Shown: piece after piece, positions 1 to 11,253 of the stretch
Layout: the number at the start of each line of letters is the position of its first letter
Numbering within the stretch: position 1 is the first letter of the stretch
DNA from: Deroplatys truncata
Lineage: Eukaryota; Arthropoda; Insecta; Mantodea; Mantidae
Assembly: GCA_030765065.1 (NCBI GenBank)
Contig: CM060975.1
Coordinates: 162,908,993 to 162,972,992, forward strand
Length of the DNA stretch: 64,000 bases
Reading direction: 5' to 3'
Made by a program: the position numbers and the translations under genes
The notes under the pieces: generated by a model
What the model was told of the DNA's origin: nothing
What the model saw: the letters and a program-made list of their open reading frames with translations, nothing else
Databases searched by the model: none

Positions 1-1180
1 AAAGCGCTAAAAGTTAGGCTACTTTGCCAATTTCCCTTAGTCGAAAAGTTGTGTCACGTCCAGGATTCAAACCAGGATTATTCAGCTTTATATGCTGTTG
101 CTCCAACCCTGAGTTACGTGATATATATATAGCATATGTATGTATATGCTAAGAGCATGTCGCAACTGCTGAAGGTTAGTACCTAAAGTAGTCATATAAA
201 GGTGTGCTTACATTGAACCTTTATGATGAAACAGTTATTATTCACATTTGAGATGTTAATATTGACAGAAATTTGCATAAGATAATATCTCTTACTAAAA
301 CTCCTTTGGAAACTAAAGTGGTACCTACTGTTGGTGGGGACAATGGTATAAAGCTAGCACACAAATCTGTTGTAATTGTATACAGCACTGGTGAATATAA
401 GCAATGAAACGCCAATTGGTGAGTGTAAGAGGACTTACTTGATGTAACAATTATATATTTTTGGCACTAACATAAGAGTATACATGGTTTACATTTTTCT
501 TCACTCTTATCGATTTATTGTAAGTATTAGTAACTATTAAATATAAATGTAGAAATATTTTTATAAAGTTGTTGCTTATAAAAATTACACTGTTTTTGTT
601 ACATAGCCATTTATATTTTATTACTAAGTTTACTATATAAAATTGCTGTAATGACAATATAAAAACTAATAATACCTCAATATGTGTTGCTGAATTAACA
701 TAACAGCTATCCAATTGTTATCCACCGAAGTAGTAGTTGGAATTAATGTTCAGATATCCAGTGATAAAATGACATGTACTCTTTAATTTTCTAAAATTAT
801 AACACACAGAGATACAATATTTAACACAAAATGTATTAAGACACACACACACATTTCATGCATTATTTCTATGTTAATATTTTGAAAGATGCAGTTGCAA
901 GGAGTATTTGCCTAGTGTTCCCCAACTGCTCTATTGCCATCCTGACAGCTCTTATTGCAGCTTTCCATACTTATCTGAAAAATATATTACATTTCACAAT
1001 GCAGTGTGTATAAAAAGTATGGAATATTACTTATAACTTCTTAAAATTTAATTTTTTATTTTGCTTTTCTTTCTTTTTAACCTGTTTCATGGAACAATAC
1101 TTTCAAAATTTGACATAATTCTTCTCCAGTTTAATGGGAGTAGGCCATGAAATTAAACAAAACACTATCACTAACCACAT
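1..1180. other. AT-rich intergenic DNA
   Basis: I see no supportable gene here. There is a short TA tract near 121-130 and a short CA tract near 842-853. Open frames are short, leucine/isoleucine-rich and typical of AT-rich non-coding DNA. The stretch around 1011-1060 may be the outer end of the neighbouring mariner-like relic, but I could not find a matching inverted repeat on the other side. Confidence 0.5.
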
Positions 1181-2212
1181 TTATAGTATATGCTCAAAAT
1201 GAGAACCATTCACAGCCAAACAATGCCCCAATCTATCATAAAAACAGTCCACTGTCTTTTTTGCAGTTCCATTTCATGTTGATTCTTCCTTTCTTGGTTT
1301 ATCCACATAACACTCTGGATTTCAAGTGACCCCAAAGGAAGAAATCCAGTGGGTTGAGGTCAGGTGATCTAGCTGGCCATTCTATGTGTTTTCTTCCCAT
1401 GCATTTAAAAGGGAATATTGCATTCCAAAAATCTCTTACATATCTTCCAAAATGTGCTGGTGACTGTGTTTTGAAACCATGCATTTTCCTGAAGGGCCCT
1501 ATCTTCACAGGTTATATCTATTTGCAGGCTGGGATAATATCATTGTGCAAATTTGTAGATATTCTTCAGAGTTTAAATTATCTTCTATGAAAAGTGGACC
1601 AATTAGGGTGCTTCCAATTGAACCACTCCATACATTAACTTTGAGGATGCTGTGTGTGCACTTTGGCCATCCAATGAGGGTTATGAGAAGACCAGTATCA
1701 ACAATTATGATAGTTGATAGTACCATTTAAATAAAAAGCTGCCTCACAAGAAAATATGATGTGCCTAATAAGCTCAGTATTTTGATTTGCCCTTTCAATT
1801 AAGGTTTCACAGAACTCTTTTCCTCAGTCAAAATCATATTTACTTAGTTCTTGCAAAAGCTGAATTTTGTGTGGATGCTATTTCTCGATTTCAACAAATT
1901 CCACACTGATTTATGACTCACACTGAATTCACATGTCACATCTCTAGTAGATTTATGCAGATCTTTTACAACTGAACAGCATATTGAGATCACTTTTTTG
2001 TCTTGTAATATTCTTTGATCTTCCAGATTTTGGTTCTTCTTATACTCTTCCACTTTCATAGAACTTTTTCACTTTTTTCAAAACTATTGATTGCATTATG
2101 TTTCTATTCTGATGTACTTCGTTAAACAAATCACATACCTCTTGTTGACTCTTCCTTAAATTCCTATAACCATCATTAGGACTTCTATTTTATTTTTACT
2201 GAGGAAAGCCAT
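1181..2212 (-). pseudogene. mariner-like (IS630/Tc1/mariner) transposase relic
   Basis: This is a decayed cut-and-paste transposase, read on the minus strand from a Met near 2212 to a stop at 1181-1183. An N-terminal helix-turn-helix region lies at about 2212-1850. A catalytic-core piece with VWSGSIGSTLIGPLF follows near 1650-1600. The third catalytic-acid block, with WPARSPDLNPLDFFLWGHLK, is at about 1380-1325. The end reads NGSHFEHIL. The reading frame changes several times and in-frame stops interrupt it, so no functional protein can be made. In this family the enzyme cuts at terminal inverted repeats and inserts at TA. I could not identify this copy's terminal repeats. The order of pieces is correct for a full-length family member, so this is an old, mutated copy rather than a fragment. 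Confidence 0.85.
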
Positions 2213-3362
2213 GTTCAAACATTTTCAGCTCAAGAATTAAAACTATTCATTGCTGAGTAGTGTTAGTGTTTTGTTTAATATCATGCCTATTACATATGAT
2301 ATTTTACATGCTTATGTGTCCATGAAGCTAGTTTAATAATTTAGTCGCAAAGAAAGAGTTGAATAGGTAAAATTTCTAGATATTCATATATAAAATTTTA
2401 CTGAGATTTGGAATATTAAATATTAAACTGGGGTGGCATTTAAAAAATCTGATGTGTTACACTCACATGACTTTCTCTACTCTTGTACAAACTATTTTTA
2501 CAAACGCTTATTCTCCATATGCTTCATGTTAATGGAGATATCGAGATGTCAATCTTATTGATAATTTTCTTGTAGATGCAAGGGGAATATGGTAGGTTTT
2601 AAGCGATAGTCAAATATTTTAATGCTGGTTGCTATGTGGCGCATTCCATTCTCCTTGCATGTCCAGGACATAAAAAAAATTCTGATGTGTTACACTCACA
2701 TGACTTTCTCTACTCTTGTACAATCTATTTTTACAAACGCTTATTCTCCATATGCTTCATGTTAATCGAGATATCGAGATGTCAATCTTATTGGTAATTT
2801 TCTTGTAGATGCAAGGGGAATATGGTAGCTTTTAAGCGATAGTCAAATATTTTAACGCTGGTTGCTATGTGGCGCATTCCATTCTCTTTGCATGTGCAGG
2901 ACATAAAAAAATGAATAACGAATTTGAGAAAAAGTATTGGAAAACTTAAGGAAATAACAAGCAATATCTCGAAAACGGTTCACTCAACAAAAGAAATGTA
3001 TATGACATAAGTTGTGTATTTTAACGCGATCTACATTTTTTGTGTAGTAACATTTTGTCTATCTCTTATGGTTTACCAGTTATGCAAAAGTCGTTCACAA
3101 TGAATACTTTTGGAGACATTCCCAGAAAATTCGAGATATACATTTCATTTCTCATGACATTATCTTAAACATATGATATTTTCATCAAAATCGTTAGAGC
3201 CATTTTAGAGAAAATTAAAATTGTCGAAAAATGTTCCATGTAAAAGGTAGTCTAGGGTGGGGGGATTTTCTTGAAAACCTTCGTGTCGCATCTCTGGAAG
3301 ATACTGAACCTAAATACCAAGTTTGGTGTTTATCCGACTCTTCGTTTTTGAGTTATGCTGTT

Positions 3363-3397
3363 CACAGACACACAGACACACACACACACACACACAG

Positions 3398-3426
<29 letters not shown>
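3363..3426. repeat. CA-rich microsatellite inside repeat unit
   Basis: A run of ACACAC with occasional AGAC interruptions lies in the body module of the second unit. Its frames give false Thr-His or Cys-Val proteins. Equivalent tracts are at about 4255-4339, 5167-5217 and 5817-5859. Confidence 0.9.
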
Positions 3427-3428
<2 letters not shown>

Positions 3429-4254
3429 CATGTTTTCAAAAATGCTTTTTTTGGATTCAGTAGGTCTCAAAACATGTATTTCCGGCGAAATCTCGGTATC
3501 GAATTTTTGGGTGGAATGCAATACTTCCCCTACTTACTATACGTAGTAGCGAAAGTAAAAATCTGATGTGTTACACTCACATGACTTTCTCTACTCTTGT
3601 ACAATCTAATTTTACAAACACCTATTCTCCATATGCTTCATGTTAAACGAGATATCGAGATGTCAAACTTATTGCTAATTTTCTTGTAGATGCAAGGGGA
3701 ATATGCTAGCTTTTAAGCGATAGTCAAATATTTTAATGCTGGTTGCTATGTGGCGCATTCCATTCTCTTTGCATGTCCAGGACATAAAAAAAATGAATAA
3801 CGAATTTGAGAAAAAGTATAAGTATTGGAAAATTTAAGGAAATAACAAGCAATATCTCGAAAACGGTTCACTCAACAAAAGAAATGTATATGACATAAGT
3901 TGTGTATTTTAACGCGATCTACATTTTTTGTGTAGTAAAATTTTGTCTATCTCTTATGGTTTACCAGTTATGCAAAAGTCGTTCACAATGAAGAATGCTT
4001 TTGGAGACATTCCCAGAAAATTGGAGATATACATTTCATTTCTCATGACATTATCTTAAACATATGATATTTTCATCAAAATCGTTAGAGCCATTTTTGA
4101 GAAAATTAAAATTTTCGAAAAATCTTCCATGTAAAGGGTAGTCTGGGGTGGGGGGATTTTCTTGAAAACCTTCGTGTCGCATCTCTGGAAGATACTGAAC
4201 CTAAATACCAAGTTTGGTGCGTCTCCGACTGTTCGTTTTTGAGTTATGCTGTTC

Positions 4255-4339
4255 ACAGACACACACACACACAGACACACACACAGACACACACACACAC
4301 AGACACACACACACACACACACACACAGACACACACACG
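4255..4339. repeat. CA/CAGA microsatellite inside repeat unit
   Basis: This is the longest of the four in-array CA tracts, with several CAGA interruptions. It follows the same TATGCTGTTCACAGAC junction as in the other units. Confidence 0.9.
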
Positions 4340-5996
4340 GACATGTTTCCAAAAATGCTTTTTTTGGATTCAGGAGGTCTCAAAACATGTATTTCCGGTG
4401 AAATCTCGGTATCGAATTTTTGGGTGGAATACAATACTTCCCCTACTTACTATACGTAGTAGAGAAAGTAAAAATCTGATGTGTTACACTCACATGACTT
4501 TCTCTACTCTTGTACAATCTATTTTTACAAACGCCTATTCACCATATGCTTCATATTAATCGAGATATCGAGATGTCAATCTTATTTGTAATTTTCTTGT
4601 AGATGCAAGGGGAATATGCTAGCTTTTAAGCGATAGTCAAATATTTTATCGCTGGTTGCTATGTGGGGCATTCCATTCTCTTTGCATGTCCAGAACATAA
4701 AAAAATGAATAACGAATTTGAGAAAAAGTATAAGTATTGGAAAATTTAAGGGAATAACAAGCAATATCTCGCAAACGGTTCACTCAACAAAAGAAATGTA
4801 TATGACATAACTTGTGTATTTTAACGCGATCTACATTTTTTGTGTAGTAAAATTTTGTCTATCTCTTATGGTTTACCAGTTATGAAAAAGTCGTTCATAA
4901 TGAAGAACACTTTTGGAGACATTCCCAGAAAATTCGAGATATCCATTTTATTTGTCATGACAATATCTTAAACATATGATATTTTAATCAAAATCGTTAG
5001 AGCCGTTTTTGAGAAAATTAAAATTTTCAAAAAATGTTCCATGTAAAGGGTAGTCTGGGTTGGGGGGATTTTCTTGAAAACCTTCGTGTCGCATCTCTGG
5101 AAGATACTGAACCTAAATACCAAGTTTGGTGCTTATCCGATTGTTCGTTTTTGAGTTATGCTGTTCACAGACACACACACAGACACACACACACACAGAC
5201 ACACAGACACACACACGGACATGTTTCTAAAAATGCTTTTTTTGGATTCAGGAGGTCTCAAAACGTGTATTTCCGGTGAAATCTCGGTATCGAATTTTTG
5301 GGTGGAATGCAATACTTCCCCTACTTACTATACGTAGTAGAGAAAGTAAAAATGAATAACGAATTTGAGAAAAAGTATAAGTATTGGAAAATTTAAGGGA
5401 ATAACAAGCAATATCTCGCAAACGGTTCACTCAACAAAAGAAATGTATATGACATAAATTGTGTATTTTAACGCGATCTACATTTTTCGTGTAGTAAAAT
5501 TTTGTCTATCTCTTATGGTTTACCAGTTATGAAAAAGTCGTTCATAACGAAGAATACTTTTGGAGACATTCCCAGAAAATTCGAGATATACATTTTATTT
5601 GTCATGACAATATCTTAAACATATGATATTTTAATCAAAATCGTTAGAGCCGTTTTTGAGAAAATTAAAATTTTCGAAAAATGTTCCATGTAAAGGGTAG
5701 TCTGGGGTGGGGGGATTTTCTTGAAAACCTTCGTGTCGCATCTCTGAAAGATACTGAACCTAAATACCAAGTTTGGTGTTTATCCGACTCTTCGTTTTTG
5801 AGTTATGCTGTTCACAGACACACATACAGACACACAGACACACAGACAGACACACACACGGACATGTTTCCAAAAATGCTTTTTTTGGATTCAGTGAGTC
5901 TCAAAACATGTATTTCCGGTGAAATCTCGGTATCGAAATTTTGGGTGGAATACAATACTTCCCCTACTTACTATACGTAGTAGAGAAAGTAAAAAT

Positions 5997-6640
5997 TAAC
6001 TTTACTGTCACACTCTCTATACCTGAATAGTACCTAAATGTTTTTTGAACACTGGTATTATATTAAAATAAGAACTGTTTTCCTGGCAAATATTTACCTC
6101 AAATTGCTCTTTAGCTTACAGCCAAGTTGTTAACATTTGGAGGGTTTTATCCTCTTCATCTTTAGGGAAACTGAACATTTGACATCCTGGCTGGAAGCCA
6201 GAGGCAATTTGTGGTGTCATAGTGTATGATTTATTTCATATAGCTTCTGTAAAAGAAATGTTTTTCTAGTATTAAAATTTAAGATGTTATAAGTGATATT
6301 CCAACTTCTTATATGCAAGGTATATTGTTAATATTTGATAAATGAAAGGAATAGGTTTAGTATCATGAGTTCCTATAAATGCTGTTAAAATGTCCTTCTG
6401 CTTCAAGAATTGAAATTGAGCTGCTGTTTGCTGCTCAAGGCTTATGCTTCCAAACAATGTGTTTCTCACTACCAAATTTGTAGGTACCTTTAATTGCTTT
6501 ACCAGGTCTGTTATTCCAACTTCTTTTTTCCTTCTTTTCTTTTCTTTTTTTTTTTTAATTCTACATAGTAATCACAGAAATGCTAAGCACTTTAATTATA
6601 ATGTAACAATCACTTGGAACTCAAGCACATAGCTGGAAAC
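5997..6640. other. AT-rich intergenic DNA
   Basis: I see nothing supportable here beyond a T-rich run near 6526-6557. No transposon motif or credible exon was recognised. Confidence 0.4.
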
Positions 6641-6704
6641 TGTAACGGTATTAATGTTATAAATTATTCAACATTATTGTAGCCCCACGTTGTGGTAGCC
6701 AATT
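6640..6704 (-). repeat. Extra primer-binding-site-like segment outside the left LTR
   Basis: ATTGTAGCCCCACGTTGTGG and the following TAGCCAATT, just left of the left LTR, match the sequence found just left of the right LTR at 10228-10256. For a minus-strand element this is where the primer-binding site and leader lie, so the left LTR also looks like the 5' LTR of a second, mostly missing element. No 5-bp target duplication is visible around 6705-11253. Confidence 0.6.
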
Positions 6705-7701
6705 TGATGCGGTATTACTTATAAAGTTTGTTTAAATCATGTGTTGAAGCCATCTTGTGACGTCATTCATTTGTTCGGTTTGTAGCTCCATCTGGTGTTA
6801 GCAATTTGCAGCAGTGTTCGTGTTCGTTTGAAAGAACGATATTGTTATCTTAATTAATTTTGGTTTACTGTCCTCCGGCTAGCTATTATTTCTCGGTCGA
6901 ACATGTCTCTTGATCAGGGTTGTGTAAACGGAAAGGAATCTTTTATCCAAAAAGAACACTGATGAAGAAATTTGTTTTATAATTTTATTGTCGAACACGT
7001 TCACTCTCACTTTTATACATTGATCTTTACACTCGCCAAACTGAAACTGTTATAATAACTTCTTACTGATCACTTTTAATCCACGTACTTCAACTTTTTG
7101 TATAATTAACCTTACAACACTTTAGATTATTCATAATTCTGCTGCGCGTAACTTGTGAATCGATACCCGACGTTTGCCGTACAAATACTTTCGACGAATT
7201 GGCTGACTGAAGACGACGTGTAGTGTACACAGATTTTTTATGAAATGGCCGACTGAAGGCGACGTGTAATGTATTTAGATTTTCGATGAACTGTCTGCGA
7301 TCTACCTCTGACTTGGCTTTTTATACACCCACTCCCCGATATGCCTAAAGATTATAACTGAGTTACTATTGGCTAATAAAACGCGCCAACATTAGCGTCT
7401 ATTTTAATATCCAATGAAAATTATGAATACATATGCTCTAGGGAGAAAATATTCTAGAAGTTTCTACCGAAAAACGCGCCAACATTACGTAACTTCCTCG
7501 TTTCCAATAATGATAAACAGCTCACCCCCTCGCTGCATTATTGCACGCTATTATTGTCAGTTTCAGTAAGGCAGTATAAACTTACTTCCCAACAATAATT
7601 ACAATCAACAAACATCTCAAATCAATGTCACATAATAATGCATATTCATACTATAATCATTATTTACATTTAAGTAATTTGTGATACAAATTACTGCATC
7701 A
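6705..7701 (-). repeat. 3' LTR (left copy)
   Basis: 997 bp, TGATGC...GCATCA. On the minus strand a TATAAAA box lies at about 7319-7325 and an AATAAA signal at 6984-6989, giving a conventional U3-R-U5 order. It is nearly identical to 10257-11253. Confidence 0.9.
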
Positions 7702-8440
7702 TATGCCCCACTAGAAACATAATTATAAATATTTACAACTTGTTTGGAAATTTTATAATTGGGTTTTTAGTCTCCTAAATCTTGGAACACACGCTATCAC
7801 TTTCACTTAACACTTCACACACATTTAACACACGACATATGTTTTGTTTTTTTTTATCTCGCCACTACTTACTGACTCTGGTTTAATGTGTTTTGACATT
7901 AATCTGACATTACAATTTTTATAGCAAATACTGTACCCTGAATTATTTAATTACTGCAATTTTTTTTTTTTTTTTTACTTTCTTGGATTGACAAAAATTT
8001 ATGCATTCAAGAGTTTTTGTAATTATTAAACATATTCACCAAAAATATTCACCTCTACACAAATATATTTACATATCTCTTAAATCTAGACAATGTTTCA
8101 CCTTTTCTGTTTGCTACATAAGTATTTTTTTTTGTTTTTTGTTTAAATTATTTTTACCCATTTTTGTTATTTTGTACTTTATTTTAACAATACTCTTGGA
8201 ATTGTATTTACGTACTTTTACTTTAATATCATATTAAGTTTCAATCTTTACGTTCTTAATCTCAAATACTGTTACAGTTACTAAAAATTTAATTTTTTTT
8301 AAATAAACATTTCTCTTTTTTTTTTATAATTTATTTCTCTTTTCAAATGACATATAAATAATTAACCCTCTTACGTTCCAATACATTGCTCTGCAAGTCA
8401 TCTTTAACTATCCAGCATTTACTTTACATCTCATTGCTAT
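7702..8440 (-). other. AT-rich 3' interior of the LTR element
   Basis: This 740-bp non-coding interval lies between the gag-like stop and the 3' LTR. It has long T tracts on the plus strand, for example near 7961-7976, and no pol domain that I can recognise. The polypurine tract would be AGTGGGGCATA on the minus strand, just before the LTR. Confidence 0.6.
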
Positions 8441-9681
8441 TTACCCTCCTGGATCAAATTGTGTGTGGCTAAACATTACTCGTAGCCGTATCCTAACCTT
8501 CAAATTTTTGTTCATGAATAACCTCTTGTATTCATATGAAATTTCGTCCCCTGATATAATTTGAAAACAATCTAAAGTTTCCTGAACAACAAATCTTTTA
8601 ACAACTGTCATTTTCAATTCTTCTACTATCTCTTTAATTTGAGAGTACTCTGACAAATCTGTACTAAACTGCACTGGACTGGAGTTTTCAATTTGAACAG
8701 CTTGATACTTGTTAATTTCAGAAATTAGCTTTTGATTATTTACAGGCAAAACTTTAACTTCATCAGATAATTTATTTCTCTGTGTTTCTGACTCCTTCTG
8801 AATTTCAAATATTTCCCCTCTGAAATTAACTTGCACCTGTATTAAATCTGCATTTGTAGCCTCCATCATTTCTCTTAACTCACTTGAAATGCTACTCATT
8901 CGGCTACCTAACTCTGTATAGTTTACATTAACATTTTCAAACTTAGTATTAACCTCATTTTTTGGTTATATATTTCCCTGCTAATGTCCAACATTTTCTT
9001 TGAAACTTCACCTATTTCATTTGCTATCATTTCTTGATTTTCATTTTTCATTCTAATCATGCTACTATCTAGTTCCATGAATTTCTTTTCAATTTCTTCC
9101 CTATTTTGATCTAATTTATGCTCTAATTTCTCATTACTCTTACCAATTTCTTCCCTTAATTGATCTGTAATACTCTTATCAATATCTTCCCTCAATTTCT
9201 CATTATTCTGAGTTAGTTTTTGTTCTAAACTCCTATCAATATCTTCCCTCAATTTCTCATTATTCTGAGTTAGTTTTTGTTCTAAACTCCTATCAATATC
9301 TTCCCTGTTTTGATCTATTTTCTTTTCTAATTTCTCATTATTCTTACAAATTTCTTCCCTTATACTCTGAGTTAATTTTTGTTCTAATTTCTCAATATTC
9401 TTACTACTATCTTCCCTGTTTTGTTCTACACTCTTATTTAGTATTTCACCAAAATTTCTTATCATTTCCATCATCGTACTAGCATCAAAATTAACATTTC
9501 CTGCTATTCTATTCTGACTTTCTGCACTAACATTTTCACCCTCAAATCCTACATTGTTTGGGCTATTATCTGTAACCTGTATTGAATTACAGCTAACTGT
9601 TACATTATCTCCCTCCATAATTATTTCTTCAATATTATTAGTAGCCATTATTTTCTTTATCCTACCACTCCTTAAGTACAT
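8441..9681 (-). CDS. Gag-like coiled-coil protein, split by one frameshift
   Basis: The frame starts MYLRSGRIKK at 9681 and runs to 8923. A second frame continues the same coiled coil from 8899 to a stop at 8441, after ...TQFDPGG. Reading through shows one shift at the run of six A (minus strand, 8958-8963), so the original product was about 410 residues. It is almost entirely charged heptads and predicted coiled coil. A 19-residue unit, NNEKLREDIDRSLEQKLTQ, is repeated exactly in tandem (57 bp each, about 9178-9291). There is no zinc knuckle. By position this is the structural gag protein of the LTR element. The shift could be a mutation, a sequencing error in the homopolymer, or programmed; I cannot tell which. 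Confidence 0.7.
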
Positions 9682-9985
9682 TTGAAGGTTACAATTTTGT
9701 TTTCTAAAAAAAAATTACGATACTCTGACCTTTGTGATGCTGTCTGTTGCTGTTACTTTGATGTCCAGCTTCCTGCCCCTCTCTCCTAGATTTGTATGTC
9801 GCTTCGATGAATCTGCGTCGTTTTGTTGTCCTGTAGTTTGAATTTCCCTGTTGCCTTGTAATCTCGGAATTACAATGTCCAATCATCCGCGTAGTCTGTC
9901 GTCCCTGTTGTTTCTGGAATCTGCGTCTTGTAGATCATTTCACTGCTGCATTCGTTCCACGTCCTGGTTCCTTTCCTGGTCACTC

Positions 9986-10256
9986 TGCCCCACGTTCTGG
10001 GTGCCAATTTGCGAGTGTATTATGTTGTTGTATTTAACATTATTGTAGCCCCACGTTGTGCGCCAATTTGTAGTAGTTTTTGTTTACGTAATATGTTTTT
10101 ACGTAAATTATTAGAACTTGAAGATCTTATATTGTGCTGCTTTTGTTTTGTTTGATTACATAATTTTAACTGCCCCACGTATGGTAGCCAATTTGTAGTG
10201 GTTTAATGTTAATGTATATTTAAAATTATTGTAGCCCCACGTTGTGGTAGCCAATT
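9986..10256 (-). repeat. Array of four primer-binding-site-like repeats
   Basis: Four versions of GCCCCACGT...GCCAATTTG occur at about 9986-10012, 10049-10070, 10172-10195 and 10234-10256. On the minus strand each reads TTGGC...ACGTGGGGC, and the last abuts the 5' LTR. That last copy is where tRNA-primed minus-strand DNA synthesis would begin. The spacing is irregular (about 60-120 bp) and the middle bases vary: GTTGTGCGCC, GTATGGTAGCC and GTTCTGGGTGCC. Confidence 0.7.
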
Positions 10257-11253
10257 TGATGCGGTATTACTTATAAAGTTTGTTTACATCATGTGTTGAA
10301 GCCATCTTGTGACGTCATTCATTTGTTCGGTTTGTAGCTCCATCTGGTGTTAGCAATTTGCAGCAGTGTTCGTGTTCGTTTGAAAGAATGATATTGTTAT
10401 CTTAATTAATTTTGGTTTACTGTCCTCCGGCTAGCTATTATTTCTCGGTCGAACATGTCTCTTGATCAGGGTTGTGTAAACGGAAAGGAATCTTTTATCC
10501 AAAAAGAACACTGATGAAGAAATTTGTTTTATAATTTTATTGTCGAACACGTTCACTCTCACTTTTATACATTGATCTTAACACTCGCCAAACTGAAACT
10601 GTTATAATAACTTCTTACTGATCACTTTTAATCCACGTACTTCAACTTTTTGTATAATTAACCTTACAACACTTTAGATTATTCATAATTCTGCTGCGCG
10701 TAACTTGTGAATCGATACCCGACGTTTGCCGTACAAATACTTTCGACGAATTGGCTGACTGAAGACGACGTGTAGTGTACACAGATTTTTTATGAAATGG
10801 CCGACTGAAGGCGACGTGTAATGTATTTAGATTTTCGATGAACTGCCTGCGATCTACCTCTGACTTGGCTTTTTATACACCCACTCCCCGATATGCCTAA
10901 AGATTATAACTGAGTTACTATTGGCTAATAAAACGCGCCAACATTAGCGTCTATTTTAATATCCAATGAAAATTATGAATACATATGCTCTAGGGAGAAA
11001 ATATTCCAGAAGTTTCTACCGAAAAACGCGCCAACATTACGTAACTTCCTCGTTTCCAATAATGATAAACAGCTCACCCCCTCGCTGCATTATTGCACGC
11101 TATTATTGTCAGTTTCAGTAAGGCAGTATAAACTTACTTCCCAACAATAATTACAATCAACAAACATCTCAAATCAATGTCACATAATAATGCATATTCA
11201 TACTATAATCATTATTTACATTTAAGTAATTTGTGATACAAATTACTGCATCA
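10257..11253 (-). repeat. 5' LTR (right copy)
   Basis: 997 bp, TGATGC...GCATCA. A minus-strand TATAAAA lies at 10871-10877 and AATAAA at 10536-10541. This copy would drive transcription leftward through the gag-like frame. It differs from the left LTR at only about five sites. Confidence 0.9.

Larger units (their letters stand above)
2448..5996 (+). repeat. Modular tandem repeat array (head and body modules)
   Basis: Near-identical blocks repeat in tandem. A head module of about 230 bp starts TCTGATGTGTTACACTCACA and ends in GGACATAAAAAA. A body module of about 640 bp starts at TGAATAACGAATTTGAG and ends ACGTAGTAGAGAAAGTAAAA. The order is head (2448-2680), head+body (2681-3561), head+body (3562-4474), head+body (4475-5352), body alone (5353-5996). 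Each body carries a CA/CAGA microsatellite of different length just after TATGCTGTTCACAGAC. ACTTTCTCTACT near the head start is inverted as AGTAGAGAAAGT at the body end, and TACTA-TACG-TAGTA can form a hairpin there. It looks like a non-coding, non-autonomous mobile unit amplified by unequal exchange. The family is not recognised. Confidence 0.9.
6705..11253 (-). mobile_element. Gag-only LTR retrotransposon (Gypsy-type), minus strand
   Basis: Two 997-bp direct repeats bound a 2.55-kb interior. Each LTR begins TGATGC and ends GCATCA, the classical TG...CA ends. I count about five differences between the LTRs, roughly 99.5% identity, so the insertion is young. On the minus strand the interior has PBS-like repeats next to the right (5') LTR, then a coiled-coil gag-like frame, then an AT-rich stretch and a purine-rich AGTGGGGCATA beside the left (3') LTR. 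There is no protease, reverse transcriptase or integrase, so the element must depend on enzymes supplied from elsewhere. Assignment to Gypsy rests on the PBS style and a gag starting MYLRSG. Confidence 0.85.

Noticed and set aside
3231-5980. Thr-His and Cys-Val repeat open frames over the CA tracts
   Set aside because: They are translations of CA/TG microsatellites within non-coding repeat units.
2448-5996. CRISPR array
   Set aside because: The repeats are hundreds of bases long, adjacent without unique spacers, and the genome is eukaryotic.
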